Assembly (NCBI GenBank): GCA_945948555.1 | Contig: CAMFBM010000001.1 | Span: forward strand, 1 to 64,000 | Direction of reading: 5' to 3' | Length of the DNA stretch: 64,000 bases | From: an uncultured Bacteroidales bacterium | GTDB taxonomy: Bacteria; Bacteroidota; Bacteroidia; Bacteroidales; UBA932 | In this document: piece by piece, positions 25,925 to 33,233 of the stretch | Numbering within the stretch: the stretch's first letter is position 1 | Layout of the letters: each line of letters begins with the position of its first letter | Notes under the pieces: model-generated | What the model saw: the letters and a program-made list of their open reading frames with translations, nothing else | What the model was told of the DNA's origin: nothing | Databases searched by the model: none | Program-made: the position numbers and the translations under genes

Positions 25925-27145
25925 TTAGTTGTTTTCCTGTTCATTCATAACGATGTGCATGGTGTCCTGAGCGATGACAAGTTCCTCGTTGGTTGTTATG
26001 ACTGCTACCTTGACACCTGAATCCGGAAGTGAAATCATCACATCCTTCCCGGTCGCCACATTGGCCTCATAGTCGAACTTCACGCCGAGATAGCTCAGGT
26101 TCTCGCAGACACGGCGGCGCATCCTGCTGTTGTTCTCTCCGATTCCTCCCGTAAAGACGATGAGGTCCACACCGTTCATCACAGCGGCATACGCTCCGAT
26201 GTACTTGGTCACATCATATACAAGTTTCTTCAAAGTAAGTTTAGCCTTAGGGTCGCCGGCATTGGCGGCATCATTCAGGTCACGTGCATCGGAAGAGACG
26301 CAGGACAGACCGAGGAAACCGCTCTTCTTATTGAGCACCTTACTCATTGCAGCTGCATCGAGTCCCTCCTTCTCCTGAATATATGTAACAACGTCAGGAT
26401 CCACGCAACCGCTCCTGGTCCCCATTATGACTCCCTCAAGCGGGGTGAAACCCATCGAGGTGTCAATTGACTTTCCGTTGGCAACGGCCGTGATTGAACT
26501 TCCGTTACCGAGGTGGCAGGTGATTATCTTGGAATTGCCGAGATCGAGACCGGCAAATTTTGCACCCTTTGCAGAAACGAACTTGTGGCTGGTGCCGTGG
26601 AATCCGTAGCGGCGGATGCGGTATTTCTCATAATACTCGTAAGGGAGAGCATACATATATGCGTAGGAAGGCATCGTCTGATGGAATGCAGTGTCGAAGA
26701 CGGCCACCTGCGGAACTGAAGGAAGAGCCTCGGTCACAGCCTTGATGCCGAGAAGGTTTGCCGGATTGTGCAAAGGTGCGATGTCCGAACATTTCTCAAT
26801 CTGGGAAATCACCTGGTCATCAATCAGTTTGCTGCAGAAGAAAGCCTCACCTCCGTGCACTACACGGTGTCCTACAGCCTCAATATCCTCCAAGGTCTCA
26901 AGGACTCCGCACTCCTTGTCGAGCAATGCCTCAAGCACGGCCTTGATTGCAACCGTATGGTCGGCAATCGGCATTTCCCTGAGAAGTTTTTCCTTTCCGG
27001 CAGCCTGGTGTTTGAGGCAGCCCATCTCCATTCCTATTCTCTCAACCAGACCTTTGGCAAGAAGATCATAGACATCATCGCCCTTCATATCAAGCAACTG
27101 ATACTTGAGAGAGGAACTTCCGCAATTCACTACAAGTATTATCAT
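25925..27145 (-). CDS. ackA: acetate kinase
   Basis: 406 residues, the usual length. Motifs: VNCGSSSLKYQL at the N-terminus, HRVVHGGE (with the substrate Arg), RYGFHGTSHKFVS, TCHLGNGSSITAV and FTGGIGENN. It makes ATP and acetate from acetyl-phosphate in the cytoplasm. No phosphotransacetylase gene lies alongside, only ptb, so acetyl-phosphate must come from elsewhere or from relaxed Ptb. Promoter at 27195-27226. Confidence 0.97.
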   Translation of the reverse strand: MIILVVNCGSSSLKYQLLDMKGDDVYDLLAKGLVERIGMEMGCLKHQAAGKEKLLREMPIADHTVAIKAVLEALLDKECGVLETLEDIEAVGHRVVHGGEAFFCSKLIDDQVISQIEKCSDIAPLHNPANLLGIKAVTEALPSVPQVAVFDTAFHQTMPSYAYMYALPYEYYEKYRIRRYGFHGTSHKFVSAKGAKFAGLDLGNSKIITCHLGNGSSITAVANGKSIDTSMGFTPLEGVIMGTRSGCVDPDVVTYIQEKEGLDAAAMSKVLNKKSGFLGLSCVSSDARDLNDAANAGDPKAKLTLKKLVYDVTKYIGAYAAVMNGVDLIVFTGGIGENNSRMRRRVCENLSYLGVKFDYEANVATGKDVMISLPDSGVKVAVITTNEELVIAQDTMHIVMNEQENN

Positions 27146-27194
27146 AGTTCAGAAAAAATTGTTAATAATCAGAAGATTTTGGTCATAATGCCCG

Positions 27195-27226
27195 CAAAGT
27201 TAAAAAATTTATCACTACTTTCGCAA
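27195..27226 (-). promoter_or_regulatory. promoter of ackA-ptb-buk
   Basis: On the minus strand, TTG (27226-27224), 21 bases, TAACTTTG (27202-27195), about 50 bases before the ackA ATG. Confidence 0.65.
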
Positions 27227-27240
27227 AAAATCGGAACTAA

Positions 27241-28347
27241 ATGGACCTGAAGCGAAGGACTGTGGGGTTGACGCTTCCGTTCATCTTCGGAGATGCCGCC
27301 GCAATCTTTTGCGGCACAGAATTTTATCACTCGTCAGACTGGCCCGTATTTGCGGGTTCGGCATTGCTTGTCATTCTGACTTTCTTGTGTTTAATCATCA
27401 TCAGACACACAGAAAAAGGGTACCTGTACGGTTCTTGCACCACCCTGCTTTCTGCAGCCTGCCTTTTCCTCTGCGGATTCTTCTGCGCGCTGACCGCATC
27501 CTGTCCCGTGACCGTCCACGGGACATCTACCTCCGGAGGATTCCTCACGATTGCGAGGGAAGCCCTGACAAGAGCAGTCAGTGAGACGGGATTCAGCGAC
27601 CTTCGCTGCGAGGCCCTCGTCCGGGCCCTCCTCACAGGCGACCGGTCCCTGCTGGACCCGGACACAAAAGCGGCATTCAGGAACAGCGGTGCATCCCACA
27701 TCCTCGCCCTCTCGGGATTCCACCTGGGAATCATATATCTCATTCTGTCAAAAGCACTTGGCTTTATAGGCAGAAGTCCAATCGCAGTCACTGCCAAATC
27801 TGCCGCAATCTGCCTTGCAACAGGATTCTACACCATTCTCACAGGAGGTTCCCCTTCCATCGTCCGCGCCTTCCTTTTCATCCTGCTGAACGAGACGGCA
27901 AGACTGTGCCGAAGAAAACCGTCAGGACCGGGAATCCTTGCCGCCGCCCTGATGGTCCAGCTGACAATCAACCCTTCTGCAATAAAGACAACAAGTTTCC
28001 AACTCTCCTATCTGGCTATGACAGGCATCATTTTCATCTTCCCCGCGATGAAGGAATGGTGGCCCGGCAGAAAGGGCATACTGAAAAGAATCTGGGAATC
28101 CTGCGCCCTCGCGATTTCCTGCCAAATCTTCACCGCCCCTGCAGTCTGGGTCTGTTTCGGGACATTTCCCGCCTGGTTTCTGATCACAAACCTGATTGCA
28201 ACACCTCTGGTGACCCTGATAATGTTCCTGTCACTTGCCGCAACAATCCTCTCCGCAGCAGGTGTCTGCCCGGAAATCCTTGTCTCAGCCGATGAGAAAT
28301 TGATTGGTATCCTGCTCTTCTGCCTTGAAACGATCAGTTCCCTTTGA
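27241..28347 (+). CDS. ComEC/Rec2-type competence channel, membrane domain only
   Basis: 368 residues, about nine or ten membrane helices. The competence signature is AAFRNSGASHILALSGFHLGIIYLI (split: FRNSGASHILALSG, then FHLGII), and the channel domain continues to the end. The N-terminal DUF4131 OB-fold and the C-terminal metallo-beta-lactamase domain of full ComEC are both missing; full proteins are about 650-800 residues. Short forms occur in Bacteroidetes and may still move single-stranded DNA, or do something else. Its end overlaps the convergent apbE gene by 14 bases. Confidence 0.8.
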   Translation: MDLKRRTVGLTLPFIFGDAAAIFCGTEFYHSSDWPVFAGSALLVILTFLCLIIIRHTEKGYLYGSCTTLLSAACLFLCGFFCALTASCPVTVHGTSTSGGFLTIAREALTRAVSETGFSDLRCEALVRALLTGDRSLLDPDTKAAFRNSGASHILALSGFHLGIIYLILSKALGFIGRSPIAVTAKSAAICLATGFYTILTGGSPSIVRAFLFILLNETARLCRRKPSGPGILAAALMVQLTINPSAIKTTSFQLSYLAMTGIIFIFPAMKEWWPGRKGILKRIWESCALAISCQIFTAPAVWVCFGTFPAWFLITNLIATPLVTLIMFLSLAATILSAAGVCPEILVSADEKLIGILLFCLETISSL

Positions 28348-29413
28348 CGGATTCACGTCCCGGTGATCTCCAGCAGCAGAGGGAATCCCCGCAGGCATAG
28401 ATCAGATAACCCTCATAGTCGGGATCTGTCTCAAGGAACTCCTTCGCATCCTCCGTTCCGATAACCATGCAATATGTCGCGATGGCATCGGCACTGGTGG
28501 CATCGGCGGCAATCACCGTAGCGCTCAGGAGCGAATGGGACACCGGATAGCCCGTCCTGGGGTCAACCGTGTGGGCATACTTCTTTCCGTCCCTGACATA
28601 GAACTTGCGGTAATTCCCTGACGTGACAATCCCGCAAGGCCCCCCGTCGGTGCTGAAGGTTTCCTGCAGGTCGGCCCCGGGAGTATTGTTCCCGTCCACA
28701 GGCCTGTCTATGCCCAATCTCCATGGTTTCCCGTCCGGATTCACCCCGTCACAGAAAATCTCCCCACCGATGTCAACAAGCATATCCTTCACTCCGATAG
28801 AGTACAGGTACCTAGCCACCAGGTCGGCCGAATATCCCTGAGCTATTGCGTTGAAATTCAATACCGGAGAAGCACCCTCCTTTTTCAGCAAACTTTCCGG
28901 GGCAAGCATCCCGTCCGCACCGAGAGCCTCTTCCACAGTTCCCCGGAGGACATCCATCCCACAATTCTCCCTCAGTTGCCTGACCTCCGGGTCAGTCGGA
29001 AAGGTATTCCCCTTGAATCCGAACCCCCAGGCATCAAACAGAGGACCTGCCGCGACGTCGAAGGCCCCATCAGTCAACTCGAAAAACTTGTAGGAGACAT
29101 CGTACAACTCCCTGAAAATCAAATCAGGAGCAATCGTTCCCCCTGAATTGAACCGTGAAAGCAGGGAACTCCGGTTGTAGCCGGACACCGAATTATCTAT
29201 CGCCAGAAGCACCGAATCGATAGAAGCCTTGATTGTCTCCGGAGCGACGGCAACACGGCCCTGAGGTCCGTCAAGATTCAGTTTTACGGTATATGTCCCC
29301 CCCTGGGCATATCCCGATATTGAAATATATCCTTCATTCGGAGCGCACGCGACAAGAAGGAAGGAGAGAACTGCGGAATAAAAAATATTCCGTAAATATG
29401 AAATATTACTCAT
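28334..29413 (-). CDS. apbE: FAD:protein FMN transferase, lipoprotein
   Basis: 359 residues from the ATG at 29413, giving a lipobox signal (FLLVA before Cys); the frame extends to 29476 but a -7 box (TACCTTTG, 29464-29457) lies inside that stretch. ApbE motifs: DNSVSGYNRSSLLSRFN, FNAIAQGYSADLVARY, DMLVDIGGEIF and KYAHTVDPRTGYPV. It attaches FMN covalently to Thr in periplasmic flavoproteins such as the NqrB/NqrC and RnfD/RnfG subunits. No such target is in this window. Confidence 0.95.
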   Translation of the reverse strand: MSNISYLRNIFYSAVLSFLLVACAPNEGYISISGYAQGGTYTVKLNLDGPQGRVAVAPETIKASIDSVLLAIDNSVSGYNRSSLLSRFNSGGTIAPDLIFRELYDVSYKFFELTDGAFDVAAGPLFDAWGFGFKGNTFPTDPEVRQLRENCGMDVLRGTVEEALGADGMLAPESLLKKEGASPVLNFNAIAQGYSADLVARYLYSIGVKDMLVDIGGEIFCDGVNPDGKPWRLGIDRPVDGNNTPGADLQETFSTDGGPCGIVTSGNYRKFYVRDGKKYAHTVDPRTGYPVSHSLLSATVIAADATSADAIATYCMVIGTEDAKEFLETDPDYEGYLIYACGDSLCCWRSPGRESVKGN

Positions 29414-29537
29414 AAAAATAAGATATATACGAGTGCCCCAAGGCAAAGTATTTGTACAAAGGTAGCGGTTTTTCACAAAAAATCACCATCTTTGCAAGAT
29501 TGAACCATTATATAGGAAATATTTGAAGCGATAGATA

Positions 29538-30632
29538 ATGACATCCGGAAGATTCACAACACTGGTCATCTGCATTGCAGCGGTCTGCGCAGTGCTTTCC
29601 TGCAAGAAGGAAGAAGAAGAAACGACATTGCCGTCACTGGAAGGTTATCCGACGTTCAGCATTCCCGAGTACATCCTGCCCAACAGCACCCACACGATGA
29701 CTTCCGGCGGAGTGACACATCCTGACGGTGAGATTTTGGGATGCTACTGGAAAATCAGCCCTGATATGGAGGTCAGCGACACAACGGCACACTACGGGGA
29801 AGAAGGAGGAAAGTACGGATTCACTTTCAAATTCGGAGAAAAGCTCCAGACACACACGGTGACCTGTACCTATTATGCCACAGGATATTACAGTACTTCG
29901 ACATCAAAGACGACCGTGACGGTCAAAGGAGGAGTCGACGGTTCGCTGACAGGAACAGGCATCAGTGCGATTTCCGACACTCTGATAACGGATGCACGAG
30001 ATGGAAAAAAATACTACATCACGGTGGCCGACGGCAGGGAATGGTTCAGACAGAACCTTGCCTACGAGGGTGAAATCAAGGATGGAGACGTCGTCCTGAC
30101 AGGAGTTCCATACCGCAATGCGACTGCTATGACTGACGTGCTGGGACTATTCTACACGCACAAGGCTGCTTTACAGGCCTGTCCGAGCGGGTGGAGAGTT
30201 CCTACCGAGGAGGATTGGGCATCCCTCGCGAATGTGACAGCAGCAAGGAACGGGCTTAAGGATGGTTCCACATTCACTCCCGGAAAAGACTTCAGGAATG
30301 TTGCAGGAGGTCTGATGGCCGACGCCCATTTCAACGGGACAAAGATGTGGGAGTTCTGGCCGGAAGTCAAGATTACTAACTCGTCCAGGTACGGAGCAGC
30401 CCCGGCAGGATATGCGGATTACCCTTCAAAATTTACGGGAATGAATGAATACGCAGCTTTTTGGTCGCAGGATTCCACTGACGGACAAGGACTTTACCGT
30501 TACATCTACGTAAACAACCCTGATTTCAGGGTGGCTGCCGGAGGAAAGAATTTCGCAGCCAACGTGAGGTGCGTCAGAAACCTGACAGACGGAAGCGACT
30601 GGACTACAAATCCCGAAATTCCAATCAACTGA
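29538..30632 (+). CDS. FISUMP-domain lipoprotein
   Basis: 364 residues. Signal peptide with a lipobox (VLS before Cys22) followed by a Lys/Glu-rich linker. Residues 40-130 look like an Ig/PKD-like sandwich (PTFSIPEYILPNSTHTM). Residues 150-350 match the Fibrobacter succinogenes major paralogous domain: DARDGKKYYITV, EWFRQNLAY, CPSGWRVPTEEDW, YAAFWSQD and the closing NVRCVRN. The fold is related to formylglycine-generating or C-type-lectin surfaces; function unknown, presumably cell-surface. A second FISUMP lipoprotein lies at 57884-59473. Confidence 0.82.
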   Translation: MTSGRFTTLVICIAAVCAVLSCKKEEEETTLPSLEGYPTFSIPEYILPNSTHTMTSGGVTHPDGEILGCYWKISPDMEVSDTTAHYGEEGGKYGFTFKFGEKLQTHTVTCTYYATGYYSTSTSKTTVTVKGGVDGSLTGTGISAISDTLITDARDGKKYYITVADGREWFRQNLAYEGEIKDGDVVLTGVPYRNATAMTDVLGLFYTHKAALQACPSGWRVPTEEDWASLANVTAARNGLKDGSTFTPGKDFRNVAGGLMADAHFNGTKMWEFWPEVKITNSSRYGAAPAGYADYPSKFTGMNEYAAFWSQDSTDGQGLYRYIYVNNPDFRVAAGGKNFAANVRCVRNLTDGSDWTTNPEIPIN

Positions 30633-30692
30633 CGCTCAATGTCCGGGAAAGAAGGAATAAGATTATTTTTTGAAATTATATTTGGAACAGAT

Positions 30693-31283
30693 ATGAAAAA
30701 AGGACTGATTACAATTCTGGTGATAGCCGCAGTGGCTCTCGCCGCATTCCTTTGGGTAAAAAGTGTTTACAATTCAATGGTGACTGCCGACGAGGCCGTC
30801 AGTGCCGCCTGGTCGCAGGTGGAGAATGTCTATCAGAGACGTGCCGATCTGATTCCCAATCTGGTCGCAACTGTGAAGGGCTATGCCGCACACGAGCAGG
30901 AGACTCTCGAGGGAGTGATTGAAGCCCGCTCAAGAGCCACACAGATAACTGTTGACCCGACGGATCTCGATGAAGAGGAGATTCAGAAATTCCAGCAGGC
31001 ACAGGGAGAACTCGGAAGCGCGCTCGGAAGACTTCTTGCCCTGAGCGAAAGCTACCCTGACCTGAAGGCCAACGAGAATTTCAAAGAACTTCAGGCTCAG
31101 ATTGAAGGCACTGAGAACAGAATTGCCACTGAAAGGATGAAATACAACGAGGCAGCAAGGACGTACAACACAATGGTCCGCAGCTTCCCGAAGAACATCA
31201 TAGCTTCAGCTTTCGATTTCGAGACTAAAGGCTATTTCAAGGCAGCCGAAGGTGCACAGGAAGCTCCTAAGGTAGAGTTCTAG
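30693..31283 (+). CDS. lemA: LemA family protein
   Basis: 196 residues from the ATG at 30693; an upstream start at 30639 would place the -7 box TATATTTG (30677-30684) inside the gene. One N-terminal membrane helix (about 4-23) is followed by the LemA helical bundle: WSQVENVYQRRADLIPNLVATVKGYAAHE and YNEAARTYNTMVRSFP. Function is unsettled; LemA commonly pairs with a TPM-domain protein, as here 8 bases downstream. The -7 box is only 8 bases from the ATG, so the messenger may have almost no leader. Confidence 0.92.
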   Translation: MKKGLITILVIAAVALAAFLWVKSVYNSMVTADEAVSAAWSQVENVYQRRADLIPNLVATVKGYAAHEQETLEGVIEARSRATQITVDPTDLDEEEIQKFQQAQGELGSALGRLLALSESYPDLKANENFKELQAQIEGTENRIATERMKYNEAARTYNTMVRSFPKNIIASAFDFETKGYFKAAEGAQEAPKVEF

Positions 31284-31291
31284 GAACCGGG

Positions 31292-32095
31292 ATGGACAGA
31301 TTGTTTTCGAGGAGACTTCTGATCACGGTCATCGGCATCCTTCTGCCGCTGGCCGTTCTGGCATTGCCATCCAAGCCTCAGCCTCCGAGACTGGTCAATG
31401 ACCTTGCCGGGATTTTCACTCCTGCGCAGACGTATGCTCTGGAAAGGGCTCTGGTGGAATTCGACGACTCCACCTCCAACCAGATTGCGGTGGTGACCGT
31501 CAACGACCTTGAGGGATACGAGCCTGAAGAGTATGCGACAAGGCTTGGCATCGATTGGCAGGTCGGTTCCGCCGAATTCAACAACGGTATAGTGGTCCTG
31601 GTGAAGCCCAAGACCAGTTTTTCCGACGGGAAAGTCGCAATCAGCGTCGGCTACGGCCTTGAAGGCGCGATTCCGGACGCTTACGCAAAGAGAATCATCG
31701 AGAACGAAATGATTCCGTCCTTCAAGGAAGGTGACTATTATGCCGGAGTCGAAAAGGCTTGCGTTGTCCTGATGAAGCTGGCAAAGGGAGAGTACAACTA
31801 TGCCGACGGGGACGATGATGAGACAGGACTGATGATAGTGGCTTTCTTCATCATCCTCTTCGTAATCTTCATCTTCATTCTCATCATCTCAGGCAAGAAA
31901 GGAGGCGGAGGGAACGGAGGAAGTTCCGGAGGAGGACTTGACGATGTGACAAAAGGCATCATCATTGGCAACATACTGGGCAACAACGGCAGACACTCCA
32001 CAGGAGGTTCCTTCGGGGGCGGCTTCGGAGGAGGCGGCTTCGGAGGGTTCGGAGGCGGTTCCTTCGGCGGAGGCGGAGCAAAAGGAAGCTGGTAA
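31292..32095 (+). CDS. TPM-domain membrane protein (YgcG/LemA partner)
   Basis: 267 residues: signal peptide (about 8-25), TPM domain (30-165; VNDLAGIFTPAQTYALERAL, QIAVVTVNDLEG, GYGLEGAIPDAYAKRII), one membrane helix (about 180-203), then a Gly/Ser/Phe-rich tail (GGGFGGGGFGGFGGG) ending in GSW. TPM domains are extracytoplasmic and have been linked to photosystem repair and envelope assembly in other organisms. The pair with LemA is conserved. Confidence 0.9.
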   Translation: MDRLFSRRLLITVIGILLPLAVLALPSKPQPPRLVNDLAGIFTPAQTYALERALVEFDDSTSNQIAVVTVNDLEGYEPEEYATRLGIDWQVGSAEFNNGIVVLVKPKTSFSDGKVAISVGYGLEGAIPDAYAKRIIENEMIPSFKEGDYYAGVEKACVVLMKLAKGEYNYADGDDDETGLMIVAFFIILFVIFIFILIISGKKGGGGNGGSSGGGLDDVTKGIIIGNILGNNGRHSTGGSFGGGFGGGGFGGFGGGSFGGGGAKGSW

Positions 32096-32135
32096 GATCT
32101 TACGGAACAAGTTGGAAAACAGTGGCTGATTTTGT

Positions 32136-32166
32136 TTGGAAAACAAAAAATATATGTCTATATTTG
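32136..32166 (+). promoter_or_regulatory. promoter of rpmE2
   Basis: TTG at 32136-32138, 20 bases, TATATTTG at 32159-32166, 35 bases before the L31 ATG. Exact consensus. Confidence 0.7.
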
Positions 32167-32201
32167 CGCCCTGAAATTTTACAAACTAAACATAAATAGC
32201 A

Positions 32202-32453
32202 ATGAAACAAGGAATTCATCCCGAAAACTACCGTCTTGTAGCTTTCAAGGATATGTCAAATGACACAGTGTTCATTACGCGCTCCTGCGCAAACACAAAA
32301 GAGACAATTGAGATCGAGGGCGTTGAGTATCCAGTCGTAAAGGTCGAGATTTCAAACACTTCCCACCCGTTCTACACAGGAAAGATGAAACTCGTGGACA
32401 CCGCCGGACGTGTGGACAAGTTCTACCAGCGCTACGCGAACAAGAAGAAATAA
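32202..32453 (+). CDS. rpmE2: 50S ribosomal protein L31, type B
   Basis: 83 residues. The beginning [20 protein letters not shown] is the L31 type B form without the CxxC zinc ligands of type [30 protein letters not shown] is the conserved core. Part of the large ribosomal subunit. Single-gene unit with its own promoter and terminator. Confidence 0.97.
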   Translation: MKQGIHPENYRLVAFKDMSNDTVFITRSCANTKETIEIEGVEYPVVKVEISNTSHPFYTGKMKLVDTAGRVDKFYQRYANKKK

Positions 32454-32477
32454 GACTTCTGAAGTCAACATTTTCAG

Positions 32478-32508
32478 AAAGGATAGCCGAGACACTCGAC
32501 TATCCTTT
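32478..32508 (+). terminator. terminator after rpmE2
   Basis: Stem AAAGGATAGCCGAG / CTCGACTATCCTTT (one mismatch) around ACA, followed by TGTTTTATG. It lies 25 bases past the L31 stop. The rest of 32454-32631 holds only a -7-like TACCTTTG at 32608-32615. Confidence 0.8.
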
Positions 32509-32631
32509 TGTTTTATGTTAGGGTTCATATTTTGAAAATTCCTCAGGAGGGCGATGAAAAGGAACCGGGACACTTGACTGTCAGAGAAGAATTTGAGATT
32601 TTTTCATTACCTTTGCCGACTGTTTGTTTGT

Positions 32632-33228
32632 ATGGAAGAAATGATCCCGGCAATCGAAAGACATCCTTTGGAACCGTTCCTGCCCCAAGGCGCGAAAATA
32701 CTGTTGCTCGGAAGTTTTCCTCCGAAGAGGGAGAGGTGGTCGATGGAGTTCTTCTACCCGAATTTCATCAATGACTTCTGGAGGATAATGGGGCTGATTT
32801 TTTTCGGGGACAAGGAACATTTCATTATCAAAGACGGAGAGAAGCCGCATTTTGACAAGGTTTCCGTCGAAAGCTTCTGCACAGACCGGGGCATAGCCCT
32901 CTACGACACGGCGACTGCAGTCAGAAGGCTTAGGGACAATGCTTCGGACCAGTTTCTCGAGATTGTCGAAAGAACGGACATCCCTTCCCTGCTTTCCAGC
33001 ATTCCGTCCTGCAGGGCCGTAGTCTCTACCGGAGGCAAGTCAGCATCTGCCTTGTGCGATATCCTTGGATGTGAAGTGCCTCCTGTCGGCGGAAAGACCC
33101 GGACTGAGTTTTGCGGAAGGACAGTCAATGTCTGGAGGATGCCTTCCACATCAAGGGCATATCCGCTGGCATTCGAAAAGAAGGCGGGAGAATACAGAAA
33201 AATGTTTGAACAGGAAAATCTATTTTAA
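32632..33228 (+). CDS. uracil-DNA-glycosylase superfamily protein
   Basis: 198 residues from the ATG at 32632; the frame can open at 32593, but the -7 box TACCTTTG (32608-32615) lies downstream of that point. The UDG-like core is visible: KILLLGSFPPKRERW (motif 1 region), FFYPNFINDFWRIMG, LYDTATAVRR, and RMPSTSRAYPL near the end (motif 2 region). Probably a single-domain DNA glycosylase or nucleotide-binding relative; which lesion, if any, is not clear. Confidence 0.75.
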   Translation: MEEMIPAIERHPLEPFLPQGAKILLLGSFPPKRERWSMEFFYPNFINDFWRIMGLIFFGDKEHFIIKDGEKPHFDKVSVESFCTDRGIALYDTATAVRRLRDNASDQFLEIVERTDIPSLLSSIPSCRAVVSTGGKSASALCDILGCEVPPVGGKTRTEFCGRTVNVWRMPSTSRAYPLAFEKKAGEYRKMFEQENLF

Positions 33229-33233
33229 CAACT

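Noticed and set aside
31970..32090. repetitive GGA/GGC sequence
   Set aside because: Codes the Gly-rich tail normal for TPM/YgcG proteins.
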